Notes: a model not told the origin generated them from the letters alone. Positions 8,400 through 16,714 are shown, counted from the first letter of the stretch. The stretch is 64,000 nt of DNA from Candidatus Bathyarchaeia archaeon (GCA_035283685.1 DATETJ010000004.1:1-64000); one strand, 5' to 3'. Translations and numbers: made by a program.

Positions 8400-8978
8400 A
8401 TGTCCGAAAAAGAAATGGTTGCGGAAGCTGAATCAGACGCGCGAGAACTTGCTGCGCGTGATTTAACTATTCCACGCAGTATGTCTAATTTCTACGCTGT
8501 GATTGATGCGCTTAACCCGTTGCTTGCATGGGCGCGGAATAAGGGCTACACGCAACAAGTTGGCGAAACATTATTGAAGCAGCAAATCGAAGAGCGAGAA
8601 AAACTTGTAATGCCACGAAGGCTTGCAGAAATAAAAAACAAGCAACTTCAAGAACAAAAGAAAACTGAACACGCATGGGGTTTGGTTGAGAAACACCTTT
8701 TTCCCACGTTAAACGGCGAAGCCGTATCGTGGAATACCACAGTCAAAGACGGTCAATCAAAATATGCCGAACCTATCCGTGATTTGGTGCGTCGTGCTTT
8801 TTGCGAGATTCAACGAAAAGTAGGTGAAGATTTCGAACAATGGTTACATGACGACTATGACGGGCGTGAAAAAGCATACTCTGTTGACCGCTCAGAGTTT
8901 AACGGCTCTTATGAGACGAAAAAGCAAAGATTCTTCACGTTTCGCATTGGTTTGAAGTGGAAGGTGCGGATGGAATGA
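8400..8978 (+). CDS. Hypothetical protein of the element replication module
   Basis: 192 residues, soluble. It contains a long helical charged stretch (LKQQIEEREKLVMPRRLAEI and following) and an aromatic/basic C-terminus (TFRIGLKWKVRME). No recognised domain. It is the first gene of the rightward block 8400-11928 that ends in the DNA polymerase. Its stop overlaps the next start (ATGA at 8975-8978). By position it may be a replication accessory or even a terminal-protein candidate, but nothing in the sequence proves this. Confidence 0.6.
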   Translation: MSEKEMVAEAESDARELAARDLTIPRSMSNFYAVIDALNPLLAWARNKGYTQQVGETLLKQQIEEREKLVMPRRLAEIKNKQLQEQKKTEHAWGLVEKHLFPTLNGEAVSWNTTVKDGQSKYAEPIRDLVRRAFCEIQRKVGEDFEQWLHDDYDGREKAYSVDRSEFNGSYETKKQRFFTFRIGLKWKVRME

Positions 8979-9247
8979 GTGAAGAATATTTTAAGCGGGC
9001 GTGGGTTAAAAGGGAAAACCCGTTCGGTTTTGTCAATTTGGATGACGTTCTACCCGAAAAAACACCGCTTAAAAAAACTGCAGAAGATTTGGGTAAAGCC
9101 GCACTTGCCTATCAAAAAGCCCATGAGGAATACGAACGTGCAAGAACACAACGAGTGGAAGGTTTAGTTGCGCCCGAAGCTTGCGAACCGACCGAAGAAA
9201 TGAAGCGCACGTGGCGTGAGCGTGAGCGAGCGCCGTGGGAAAGGTGA
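8975..9247 (+). CDS. Hypothetical protein, translationally coupled
   Basis: 90 residues from ATG 8975. The upstream GTG at 8957 is in frame but lies inside the previous gene; the ATGA overlap decides the start. The middle is an alpha-helical, heptad-like segment (AALAYQKAHEEYERARTQ) and the end is Arg/Trp/Glu-rich. No family recognised. Codon use matches the integrase and polymerase genes, so it belongs to the same element module. Confidence 0.55.
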   Translation: MSEEYFKRAWVKRENPFGFVNLDDVLPEKTPLKKTAEDLGKAALAYQKAHEEYERARTQRVEGLVAPEACEPTEEMKRTWRERERAPWER

Positions 9248-9295
9248 CGCACGAGCGGGTGCGCGTGCAACACGGCAGCGAGCGAAGACGGCGTA

Positions 9296-9436
9296 ATGTC
9301 ACAGCGCCGTTTTTCGCTTGTTGATCTGTCGGATAATCCGACAAAAGTGACCATGCGGCGGCGTGTAAGGCGTGCGCTTGAAAGTCAACCGCTTCTTTCG
9401 CACGCCCGCACGCCCGTTGCAACACAACACTATTAA
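9296..9436 (+). CDS. 46-residue very basic protein
   Basis: ATG 9296 to TAA 9436, starting MSQRRFSLVDLSDNP and containing TMRRRVRRALESQPLL. The high arginine content suggests nucleic-acid binding. It lies between the coupled pair at 8400-9247 and the next ORF, with the same GC-rich codon use. A palindrome TGTCGGATAATCCGACA (about 9327-9343) lies within it. Not certain to be expressed. Confidence 0.35.
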   Translation: MSQRRFSLVDLSDNPTKVTMRRRVRRALESQPLLSHARTPVATQHY

Positions 9437-9447
9437 AGTGAACAAAA

Positions 9448-9777
9448 ATGCATGCAATGCGCAACAAAACTGTTAGCGTAAAAGTGCGTGGAATTAGAAA
9501 GCGAATCGAAGGCGTGCTAAGAGCCGTTGATAAAGGCGAACACGGCTTCGGCAACTTAATCGTCGAACGCAACGGCGCGCGCATAATTATGCGTGGCAAT
9601 ATGGTTGTAAGCGTTGCGCTCGTTGACCAGCCTAAAGTTCCATGTGATTTTGTCGAATCTCAAAATCCACACGGCGTATGTCGATTCGACGGCGCTTCTT
9701 GCAACATTCCTGACCGTGACGCCGAACAATGCAAAAAAGTTGTCGTTGTCGATTTCATAATTACCGACGCGGTGTAA
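9448..9777 (+). CDS. Hypothetical protein with C-terminal four-cysteine cluster
   Basis: 109 residues (a second in-frame ATG at 9457 is possible). The N-terminal half is basic and strand-rich (TVSVKVRGIRKRIEGVLRA). The C-terminal half has cysteines in VPCDF, GVCRFDG, ASCNIPD and EQCKK that could bind one zinc. A TATA-like CTATTAAAG lies just upstream at about 9429-9438, suggesting a near-leaderless mRNA. It sits between small ORFs and the polymerase gene. Function unknown. Confidence 0.5.
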   Translation: MHAMRNKTVSVKVRGIRKRIEGVLRAVDKGEHGFGNLIVERNGARIIMRGNMVVSVALVDQPKVPCDFVESQNPHGVCRFDGASCNIPDRDAEQCKKVVVVDFIITDAV

Positions 9778-9780
9778 AAT

Positions 9781-10032
9781 ATGGATGTCCACTTAAAATG
9801 CTCTCAATGCTCACACGAACTAACCGAAAGACAAGTCTATTGGTTGCACGTTCAAACGCCACACAATTCAACACTTTATTTTTTCGATTCTGAAAAATGC
9901 CGACGTGACTGGATTTTACTTCATCAACCGCTACTAGAAAAAGCGTCACACATCACTAGATTTGAAGACACGTTAGAAGGCTATTTTACGCGTCCGAACG
10001 TCGGCGTTATTGGAAATTGTGGAAAGATTTGA
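9781..10032 (+). CDS. Small zinc-finger protein (MYM/TRASH-like)
   Basis: 83 residues with CSQCSHEL near the N-terminus and a FFDSEKCRRDWILLH block. This CxxC, F(F)xSxxC, W pattern is reminiscent of TRASH/MYM treble-clef zinc fingers, which bind metal or mediate protein contacts. It begins 3 bases after the preceding stop, so the two genes are probably co-transcribed. It is followed by a hairpin before the polymerase gene. Family assignment tentative. Confidence 0.5.
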   Translation: MDVHLKCSQCSHELTERQVYWLHVQTPHNSTLYFFDSEKCRRDWILLHQPLLEKASHITRFEDTLEGYFTRPNVGVIGNCGKI

Positions 10033-10033
10033 T

Positions 10034-10064
10034 AATGGAGATAAAACGCCTTTTTTTCTCCATT
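10034..10064 (+). terminator. Stem-loop with internal oligo-T before the polymerase gene
   Basis: AATGGAGA (10034-10041) pairs with TCTCCATT (10057-10064) across a 15-nt loop that ends in seven T. This may terminate or attenuate the upstream small-gene transcript before the polymerase gene at 10147. Confidence 0.4.
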
Positions 10065-10146
10065 TTCGGAAGCGCAAAAACGGCTCAGAAATCGGAAAGC
10101 GTCGCGGATTGGGCGTAAAACACGGTTTTTCGGGTATGGTGTTATA

Positions 10147-11928
10147 ATGGATGTGTTAGACCTATACACAATGCGTTATCCAAGTTTTTGGGCGCTTGAT
10201 ACCGAGTTTTTAATGAGCGGGCGTGTAAACGCGCCCGAAGATGTTATGTCGGTTCAATTCAGTAATGGTGATATTCAAAACAGTGTTGTGTTAGAATCGG
10301 CTGACGCGCTTAGAGTGTGGCTTGATAATCATAAATTCGTTAAAGACTGCTTCGCATTCGTTGCGCTTCCCGATTTAGCGAGTGTCGAAGAGTGGTTAGG
10401 CGTCAAACACGTGTCTTACAAATATCGTGGTTCACAGCTTATTGGGCGCGTCGCTTATGGTTCAACAAAAATGATGGTTTACGACGCGCGTCCGTTGCTT
10501 CAAAACTTTGGGCTTCGGCGCTTGGAAGATTGTGGGCGTGTAGTCGGTTATCCGAAACTCGCTAAACCCGCATGGCTTGGGCTTAGGGCGTGGCAAAACG
10601 AATCTGAACATCAAGCGTTTATAGAGTATGCGCGCGCCGACGCTGTAATCACAAGCCGAATTGTCAAGTGGTTGTATGAAAGTTTCGGCGCTAATCCCGT
10701 GGTTCACGCGAGCGCGGGAACGCTTGCACGCGACGAGTTCACGCTTTCTAAGCGTTTGAAGCGTGTTAAGAAAACCGTCGTTTTGCCACCACTTGAGCGC
10801 TTGGTTAAGGGTTGTTGTTATGCGGGACGGTCGGAAGGGTTCACGGTCGGCTTTACGCCTAGCATTGTTTACAATGATGTGCGCTCGCTTTATCCGTGTT
10901 GTTTAGTTGCGACGCGGGCGCTTGAGATTGTGGACGCTGTTGAATGCCGGACAAGCGATTTAGCGCTTGATTCGGATGATTCTGATTTAAACGAAACCCG
11001 TTTTGGATGGGTTGAAGGCGTTTTTGACGTTCCGAATAGTCGATGGGATGGTTTACCGTTGCGCGGCGTCAACAACTTTTATGCGAACGGCGTCATATCG
11101 GGTTTTTATCACACTTTCGATTTGAGCGCGGCGAACGCTCAAGTCTTGCATGTTGCACACGCTTACAAACCCGTCTTTCAACCCATCCAAGCGCATAATC
11201 GTTACGCGGATTTGTTGCTTAATCGTTTAGATCACAAACTTAGTGTAAACGAGAATATGTTTGCAAAAGCGATTTTGAACGCTCTAAGTGGTAAACTTGG
11301 ACAAGCTCATCCACTTGCGCGCACAAGCAACTTTTTTGCTTATTCAACCGTCTTAGCGCATAGCCATTTTGTTATGAGTAAGCTTTTTGATAAGTGTGAA
11401 ATGCCGATTTTGGCTATGGACACGGACAGCGTTTTTAGTCAATCTGATATGAGCGCTAAATATTTTGAATTAACCGACGGCGAACACATAATTCCAATAT
11501 CTATGGACGCGAAAGGGCGCGGCGATTTGGCGTTTTTCCGTTCTAAGAATTACATTCTTAAACCGTTCGACGGCTCTGAACCCGTTATCGGGCGTCATGG
11601 GTGGATGTATTTCTATGAAGATTTCTTAAAATTATTCGATGGTTCGGTTAAGGAATTGCACACGCGCGCCGACATTAAACACACGCTTTTGACACGCCAA
11701 AAAGAAGCGCAAAAATTGGCTAAGGGAAGATGGAAAACCAAGCCCGTGCGTTTAGATTTGGCGAAAATTAAAGCGTTGCTTTTTGCTGATAAGAAGCGCC
11801 GACGTGAAACGTATGATTCTTATGGGCTGGTGATGGATAAGCGAAACGTTGATAGTCAAGCGTGGCGCTATGAAGATTTAATGAACATGAAAAATGAGAA
11901 TCCATTAAACTTTCCAATAATTGCGTGA
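10147..11928 (+). CDS. Family B DNA polymerase, protein-primed type
   Basis: 593 residues, the length of compact viral/plasmid protein-primed PolBs and much shorter than replicative archaeal PolB. Exonuclease motifs: ExoI FWALDTEFL (D18, E20) and ExoIII EYARADAVI (Y161, D165). Polymerase motifs: A in YNDVRSLYPCCL (D244), B in KAILNALSGKLGQ, and C in AMDTDSVFS (D425, D427). The insert between motifs A and B could hold the TPR1/TPR2 regions that support terminal-protein priming and strand displacement. Relatives occur in Nitrosopumilus spindle-shaped viruses, His1, casposons and linear plasmids. It likely replicates the element, possibly as a linear molecule with terminal proteins. Confidence 0.85.
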   Translation: MDVLDLYTMRYPSFWALDTEFLMSGRVNAPEDVMSVQFSNGDIQNSVVLESADALRVWLDNHKFVKDCFAFVALPDLASVEEWLGVKHVSYKYRGSQLIGRVAYGSTKMMVYDARPLLQNFGLRRLEDCGRVVGYPKLAKPAWLGLRAWQNESEHQAFIEYARADAVITSRIVKWLYESFGANPVVHASAGTLARDEFTLSKRLKRVKKTVVLPPLERLVKGCCYAGRSEGFTVGFTPSIVYNDVRSLYPCCLVATRALEIVDAVECRTSDLALDSDDSDLNETRFGWVEGVFDVPNSRWDGLPLRGVNNFYANGVISGFYHTFDLSAANAQVLHVAHAYKPVFQPIQAHNRYADLLLNRLDHKLSVNENMFAKAILNALSGKLGQAHPLARTSNFFAYSTVLAHSHFVMSKLFDKCEMPILAMDTDSVFSQSDMSAKYFELTDGEHIIPISMDAKGRGDLAFFRSKNYILKPFDGSEPVIGRHGWMYFYEDFLKLFDGSVKELHTRADIKHTLLTRQKEAQKLAKGRWKTKPVRLDLAKIKALLFADKKRRRETYDSYGLVMDKRNVDSQAWRYEDLMNMKNENPLNFPIIA

Positions 11929-11940
11929 TTCTCACAGCTT

Positions 11941-12006
11941 TCATCTACTCGAAAACGGCGCGCGCTCATCTACTTGATTTTTGTGAGATTCACCTACTCG
12001 AATTTT
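11941..12006. repeat. Three iteron-like direct repeats
   Basis: The motif TCAYCTACTYGAWTTT occurs at 11941, 11966 and 11990 (TCATCTACTCGAAAA, TCATCTACTTGATTTTT, TCACCTACTCGAATTTT), spaced 25 and 24 bases, just after the polymerase stop. Periodic repeats next to a replication gene are typical of initiator-binding iterons, or of integrase arm sites near an element end. Confidence 0.55.
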
Positions 12007-12025
12007 GCGAGCGAGCGACGCGACA

Positions 12026-12085
12026 TCGACACGTCTTTACTTATAGGCGAGCTTACTATATTGTGGACGTTGAAAGACGTGTCGA
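12026..12085. repeat. 13-bp perfect inverted repeat near right edge of the element
   Basis: TCGACACGTCTTT (12026-12038) is perfectly inverted as AAAGACGTGTCGA (12073-12085) with a 34-nt spacer. It sits between the polymerase gene and the first host gene, 20 bases after the iteron-like repeats. The spacer length equals that of the inverted repeat at the left edge (3175-3226). It could be an origin, an integrase arm site or a structured RNA. Confidence 0.6.
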
Positions 12086-12226
12086 AAAATAAAGCGCTTA
12101 TTCGGGCGCGAAAGCGACAAAGAAGTCGATTTGTTAATGCAAGTTGAAATGATGTCATGAACCAATCAAATATTCCCCACAAGTCATAAGAACTGATACA
12201 GGGAAAGATGCGATTAATGATTTGAC

Positions 12227-12964
12227 ATGAAGAAACTCAAGCCTGAGGAAGATGCGTTTGGTCAGGAGATTTGGGCTTGCTACAAGGGCGAAGAAGCTTC
12301 TGAGATAGTAGAAAGGGATGATGGCTACTTTAATGCATCCCCAAAGGGTCCTAGACTCTATTTCTCAGAGTATGAAAATTGGGATCCAATTGACAGAAAA
12401 GCTGTGGAATTTGTGAAAGGAAGAGTTCTGGACATCGGTTGCGGAGCTGGCAGACATTCTCTGTATCTGCAGAAAATGGGTCTTGACGTATTGGGAATTG
12501 ACAGCTCTCCTCTTGCGATCAAAGTCTGCAAACTGAGAGGCTTGAAACAGGCGAGAGTTATGCCAATTGAAGAATTGAATTTCAAGCCCAACTCTTTCGA
12601 CACGGTTATCATGTTGGGGAGCAATTTTGGATTATTCGGCAGTTTTGAAAAGGCTAGAAAAATACTGAAGAAACTGCATAAAATGACTTCTGGGAACGGA
12701 TTGATTATTGCCTGCACTCGTGACACATACAAGACTGACATTGCTGACCATCTGGAATATCACAAGCTCAATAAGGAAAAAGGCAGAATGGCGGGACAAT
12801 TGAGAATAAGAATAAGGTTCAGGAAATGCGTTGGCAGATGGTTCGATTACCTGATAGTGTCCAAGAAAGAAATGGAAGAGATACTCAAAGGAACAGGGTG
12901 GAAGATCAGGGAATTCATAGATTCCGGTGACTCATTATACATAGCTGCTATTGAAAAAACCTAA
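12227..12964 (+). CDS. Class I SAM-dependent methyltransferase
   Basis: 245 residues with the Rossmann motif I VLDIGCGAGRHSLYLQ (around residues 66-81), motif II acidic loop VLGIDSSPLA, and a later SFDTVIMLGSNFGLFGS motif IV-like segment. This resembles small-molecule methyltransferases of the UbiE/Tam type; the substrate is unknown. Codon use is host-like, so I place the element boundary just upstream. It begins at ATG 12227. The following 775 bases hold no confident gene but a copy of the dispersed repeat. Confidence 0.85.
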   Translation: MKKLKPEEDAFGQEIWACYKGEEASEIVERDDGYFNASPKGPRLYFSEYENWDPIDRKAVEFVKGRVLDIGCGAGRHSLYLQKMGLDVLGIDSSPLAIKVCKLRGLKQARVMPIEELNFKPNSFDTVIMLGSNFGLFGSFEKARKILKKLHKMTSGNGLIIACTRDTYKTDIADHLEYHKLNKEKGRMAGQLRIRIRFRKCVGRWFDYLIVSKKEMEEILKGTGWKIREFIDSGDSLYIAAIEKT

Positions 12965-13126
12965 TAGCGCGCTCATTTTCCTTCCAAGAAGAGTTGTTTC
13001 GGCATTCTGCCTTGTTTCTTGCCGGCGTAATTGTAGAGTATGGTCGCCATGCTCTTTTCTGCTCCTGCGAGACCGTACACTCCCGCGTGTTCACTATTAA
13101 AATGACGATCAACCCGCAACCAAACA

Positions 13127-13480
13127 AGGAAGTAGTCAACAAACACGCGGCGCAGACTACTACTTCTGAGCAGAAACCAGCTCGGCGTTATTACTGTTTC
13201 TAAGCGGAAGTTAATAACATCTGAAACAGAAACCCACTCCACATTGCCATGATTGACGAAGCCACGCCCAAACCTGACGCAAGACAGGGCGCAAACAGAA
13301 CCCAGAGCACCATACAAGAACCCAAACAGACCCCAAAAAACAACGCCCAAACTCGTTGATGTCACTGGGAACACTCTGACGACGACGCGCACACAGCCAC
13401 TGCCACAGCGTGGTAGAAGAAGGCTGAAGGGAAAAGCCGCCTTCTTCTTTCAAAATCTCTTTCACCGCAGCGCCATCAAC
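13127..13480 (+). repeat. Dispersed structured repeat, copy A (opposite orientation to B-D)
   Basis: This copy reads on the plus strand as follows. First comes a hairpin-like module (AGTAGTC ... GACTACTACTTC). Next is a conserved TTATTAC ... GGAAGTTAATAACA block, then about 130 bases closely matching copy D, including GTTGATGTCAC and CACTCTGACGACGAC. Last is the core hairpin AGAAGAAGGC (13415-13424) / GCCTTCTTCT (13439-13448) with a 14-nt loop. A further degenerate piece (ATGTCACTAAGAACATTGACG) lies at about 13565. Possible ORFs through it are not conserved between copies. Confidence 0.75.
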
Positions 13481-13739
13481 ATAGCACATGTTAGTGTTTC
13501 TTAGGCAACGTCAACACTAACACCAGCACTTCCGGACAGTTCAGCCGCCACCATCTGGATAATGATGTCACTAAGAACATTGACGACGACGCCCACACAC
13601 GCTTTCCCTCGAAACCCCCACATTGGAACAACCACAGAACACCACAACTCCCTTCCACACGCTCACGCGCACATAGCAAACTTAAATCCCAACCACACAT
13701 GAATAGCCTAAATAACATAAACAAAAAAGGGTCACAAAC

Positions 13740-14330
13740 TTGACACAAACCAAAGTCACACCCGAACCCTCAAAACCCCCAGAACCCCCTCCAATAACCG
13801 CCACACTAAAAAACAACAACATAACCGTGTCCTCACCAGAGAACGTTAACGAATTAACCAGCCGAGGCTACGGCACCAAACAGAACAGCAAACTAGCACT
13901 CGCATACTACGAAGCCCTCTACCTAACCAGCAAAAACATAATACAAGTACAACAGGCCAAGCCCAAAAAACCACTAACCTTCCAACAACTACTCAACCAC
14001 TACAAAGCCACTGACCCAAACGCATGGGCAAAATACCTCATATACCGCGACCTACGCAGCCGAGGCTACGTAACCCGCGAAGGCTTCGGACTAGGCACAG
14101 ACTTCCGCATGTACGAACGCGGCGAATACGGCACAGCCACAGCCAAATACCTCATACACGGCATCCAAGAGGGACAACCAATCACACTAGAGGACCTAGC
14201 CCAAACCCTAAAAACCGCGAACACCCAAAAAAAAGAACTCGTACTCGCCGTACTCAACCGCAGAGGCGAAGTCGTACACTACACCCTATCACGACTAACC
14301 CTAAAAAAGAAACAACTCCCCCAAGAGTGA
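13740..14330 (+). CDS. endA: tRNA-splicing endonuclease EndA
   Basis: 196 residues starting at TTG 13740 with AAAGGGTC upstream. The catalytic domain shows YLIYRDLRSRGYVTREGFG, then DFRMYERGEY with the general-base tyrosine (Y125), KYLIHG with the catalytic histidine (H140), and QKKELVLAV with the catalytic lysine (K165). It cuts bulge-helix-bulge motifs in pre-tRNA. The N-terminus (first about 20 residues) is Pro/Thr-rich and variable. It lies 8 bases upstream of hisS, probably one operon. The tRNA-Arg at 18573-18688 with two introns is a likely substrate. Confidence 0.9.
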   Translation: MTQTKVTPEPSKPPEPPPITATLKNNNITVSSPENVNELTSRGYGTKQNSKLALAYYEALYLTSKNIIQVQQAKPKKPLTFQQLLNHYKATDPNAWAKYLIYRDLRSRGYVTREGFGLGTDFRMYERGEYGTATAKYLIHGIQEGQPITLEDLAQTLKTANTQKKELVLAVLNRRGEVVHYTLSRLTLKKKQLPQE

Positions 14331-14337
14331 AAGCACA

Positions 14338-15642
14338 TTGCCACAATTCCAACCCGTACGCGGCATGAACGACTACCTACCCCAAGACGCCAAAAAAATG
14401 CGCTACGTAGAACAAAAAACGCTGGACATAGCACAACTCTACGGCTACGACGAAGTCATCACACCCATAGTAGAATCATACGAACTCCTAGCAGCCAAAG
14501 CCGGCGAAGAAATCCGACACCGAATGTACCAGTTCAACGACATGGCAGGCAGAAAAATCGCCCTACGCGCCGAATTCACACCCTCAATAGCCCGACTAGT
14601 CGCCACAAAAATGCAAACCATGCCCAAACCACTAAAACTCTTCTGCATGGGCAGCCTCTACCGCTACGACGAACCACAACTCGGCAGATCCCGCGAATTC
14701 TGGCAAGCCAACTACGAACTCATGGGCACAACCAACCACGAATCAGACACAGAAATCATAACACTAACCAGCCACCTACTCGACACAATCGGACTACGTA
14801 ACCACTACCTCAAAATCGGACACGTAGGCATACTAAGAGGAATCCTAGGCCAAGAAGGCGTAACCGAAGCCCAACAAAACCAAATCATGCAACAACTCGA
14901 CAAAAAACAATGGAACCAAGCCCTAACAACAGCACAAAACACCAAAGCCTCACCACAATGCCTCCAAACACTAAAAGCCCTCATCAAAACCAAAGGACAA
15001 AACCCAACAAAAACCATACAAAAAATACGGAAAACAGTCCAAAACTACGAAACCGCGAGCAAGGCAACCCAAAACCTACAAGAAATAACCGAACTACTCA
15101 AAAACAGCGGCAAAAAATCCGACATCCTAATCGACGCAGGCTTCGCCCGCGGCCTAGAATACTACACCGGAATGATCTTCGAAACCTACATACCAGAACT
15201 GGAACGAGCAGGCCTAGCCCTCGGAGGCGGAGGACGCTACGACACACTCATCGAATTATTCGGCGGCCAACCCACACCTGCAGTTGGAGTGGCACTTGGA
15301 ATAGACCGCATAGTCTTAGCCACAGACAAACAAAATGCTCTCCTAAGCCCACCGGACACAAAACGTGTCGCTGTCATCCCACTAAAAGAGGAAACGCTGA
15401 CACAAGCCTACAGAATCACTTCAACTCTCAGACAAGCAGGAATACCAGCAGAAATTGAACTCATGCGACGCACAGTCTCAAAGGCTCTATCAGACGCCGA
15501 CCGAAAAGGCTTCCACTACTCAGTTCTCATAGGACAAGAAGAGGCTAAGAAAGGCACAGTTACATTGAGAAACATGAAAAAAAGAGAACAAAAAACAACC
15601 TCAACCGAAGAACTCATCACAGAGATTGCGCAGCAGAAATAG
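14338..15642 (+). CDS. hisS: Histidyl-tRNA synthetase
   Basis: 434 residues, normal for class II HisRS. Motif 1 region lies in QPVRGMNDYLPQDAKKM and motif 2 in LFCMGSLYRYDEPQLGRSREF. The HisA boxes appear as DAGFARGLEYYTGMIFE and LALGGGGRYDTLIELFG. The C-terminal anticodon-binding domain follows (RVAVIPLKEETLTQAYRI). Start is TTG 14338. The first two thirds use almost only A/C at third positions and the plus strand is very G-poor. The composition becomes ordinary after about 15280. The last 26 bases overlap the convergent protease gene. Confidence 0.95.
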   Translation: MPQFQPVRGMNDYLPQDAKKMRYVEQKTLDIAQLYGYDEVITPIVESYELLAAKAGEEIRHRMYQFNDMAGRKIALRAEFTPSIARLVATKMQTMPKPLKLFCMGSLYRYDEPQLGRSREFWQANYELMGTTNHESDTEIITLTSHLLDTIGLRNHYLKIGHVGILRGILGQEGVTEAQQNQIMQQLDKKQWNQALTTAQNTKASPQCLQTLKALIKTKGQNPTKTIQKIRKTVQNYETASKATQNLQEITELLKNSGKKSDILIDAGFARGLEYYTGMIFETYIPELERAGLALGGGGRYDTLIELFGGQPTPAVGVALGIDRIVLATDKQNALLSPPDTKRVAVIPLKEETLTQAYRITSTLRQAGIPAEIELMRRTVSKALSDADRKGFHYSVLIGQEEAKKGTVTLRNMKKREQKTTSTEELITEIAQQK

Positions 15643-16714
15643 GCTGAATAGACAGCTGTTCCACAGACCTTTTTCTAGTCCGCAATCGTCGGAACCCTTC
15701 AGCCGCAAACGCCACCCAGCCTAATACGCCCAAAACAAGAATGAGGGTTTCAAAAACCAACAACAAGTCCATTGTAGCTGGAAAAAAATTCGCAGCAACT
15801 TTCGGATCAAAGAAATAAAAGTAATAGTTGAAATACCAGTGCAAGAGAATCGGCGCCTCGAAACCATACGCAATATATGTAACCGCAAAAAAGACCCCTT
15901 GGACAAATGTCGACGTAATCTTGCCCACCTCCCAACCAACCGGGGAGAGCACATGAGCCAACCCGAAAATCGCTGACGCAGCCACAATCATGGCCCATTC
16001 CAGTGGACTAATCCCCCTCCACACTCCATGTTCACCCACATTACGTAATCCAGCCATTCTCTTAGCTCCCTCAGGGTAGATGAAGGCAAAGACAACGAGC
16101 CTCAAGCGGCCTCTCACTGCAGACAAAGTTCCAACGTTTCGCCCAGCCAGAAACACATAAAACACTATTAGCAAACCAATAGGAACAAGCCTAAACGCCA
16201 GTTCTTCAATCAAAGGCGCATAAGCCAAATTCAGAAAAGCCTCATGTGCATTTGGAGGTAACTGCGGCTCTCCAGTCTCTACGCCAACAGCGCTCTGTGA
16301 AAGAATAATTGCCAAAGCCGCAGTCAAACACATGCTAGAAAGCAAAGGCATGGCAAACAAGAAATTATCGAAGGCATCTTGAACCCTGCCAGACACGGAT
16401 CTCTTCAAAACGTCATGAAAACTCTGTCTCCACTTCCAAGCAGCCAAGAAGCATATCACATAGATTATCCAAATAACCGAAAAAACCGAGCCCACACGCA
16501 ACGGAAACGGCGTATAGAACCCCACAAGAAAAAGGACCAATATAGGAAAAGGAAATGACCGCATGCCCAAGGCCAACCCTTCTGGCGTGAAAAAGAAAAA
16601 ACCATAGCCCATGAGATGAACGAACACAAAGGAAGCCACAATAGTGATGGCAACTAGGCTGTACATGGCGAAGGCAAAAGACTTGACTGAAGAGCCTGAC
16701 TGCGCAACTCCCAC
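15617..16714 (-). CDS. CPBP-family intramembrane metalloprotease
   Basis: 365 residues with about eight hydrophobic segments. The CPBP (Abi/Rce1-like) motifs are present: LIEELAFRLVPIG (EExxxR), FGLAHVLSP (FxxxH) and ILLHWYFNYYF (HxxxN). They line an intramembrane metal-dependent active site. Members cleave prenylated or membrane substrates or act in protein secretion and immunity; this one has no specific context. Start GTG 16714. It converges with hisS with a 26-base 3' overlap. Confidence 0.85.
   Translation of the reverse strand: MGVAQSGSSVKSFAFAMYSLVAITIVASFVFVHLMGYGFFFFTPEGLALGMRSFPFPILVLFLVGFYTPFPLRVGSVFSVIWIIYVICFLAAWKWRQSFHDVLKRSVSGRVQDAFDNFLFAMPLLSSMCLTAALAIILSQSAVGVETGEPQLPPNAHEAFLNLAYAPLIEELAFRLVPIGLLIVFYVFLAGRNVGTLSAVRGRLRLVVFAFIYPEGAKRMAGLRNVGEHGVWRGISPLEWAMIVAASAIFGLAHVLSPVGWEVGKITSTFVQGVFFAVTYIAYGFEAPILLHWYFNYYFYFFDPKVAANFFPATMDLLLVFETLILVLGVLGWVAFAAEGFRRLRTRKRSVEQLSIQPISAAQSL

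Larger units (their letters stand above)
3230..12150. mobile_element. Integrated element with tyrosine integrase and protein-primed-type PolB
   Basis: The block between the MDR gene and the methyltransferase has base and codon use unlike the flanks. It is very rich in CGC/GCG and TTAAG in 3.3-5.0 and 7.7-12.0 kb, and AT-rich in 5.4-7.6 kb. It encodes a tyrosine recombinase at one end and a family B DNA polymerase of the protein-primed type at the other. Between them are small zinc-ribbon proteins, membrane proteins, an HTH regulator and orphan ORFs. This is the layout of an integrated virus or plasmid. I recognise no capsid, packaging ATPase or Cas1, so it is neither an obvious casposon nor a provable provirus. 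No tRNA gene flanks it. A short shared TTAATGCAA near both edges (about 3249 and 12134) is a weak att candidate. Confidence 0.8.

Noticed and set aside
3249-12142. TTAATGCAA as attachment-site direct repeat
   Set aside because: Only nine bases, which can occur by chance in the compared stretches; kept only as a weak hint.
3230-12150. Casposon
   Set aside because: Protein-primed PolB is present, but no Cas1-type integrase (casposase) and no terminal inverted repeats of casposon type; a tyrosine integrase is used instead.
12973-13392. Open frame of 139 codons on the minus strand
   Set aside because: It runs through repeat copy A and a low-complexity region. No conserved frame exists in the other repeat copies and no family is recognisable.
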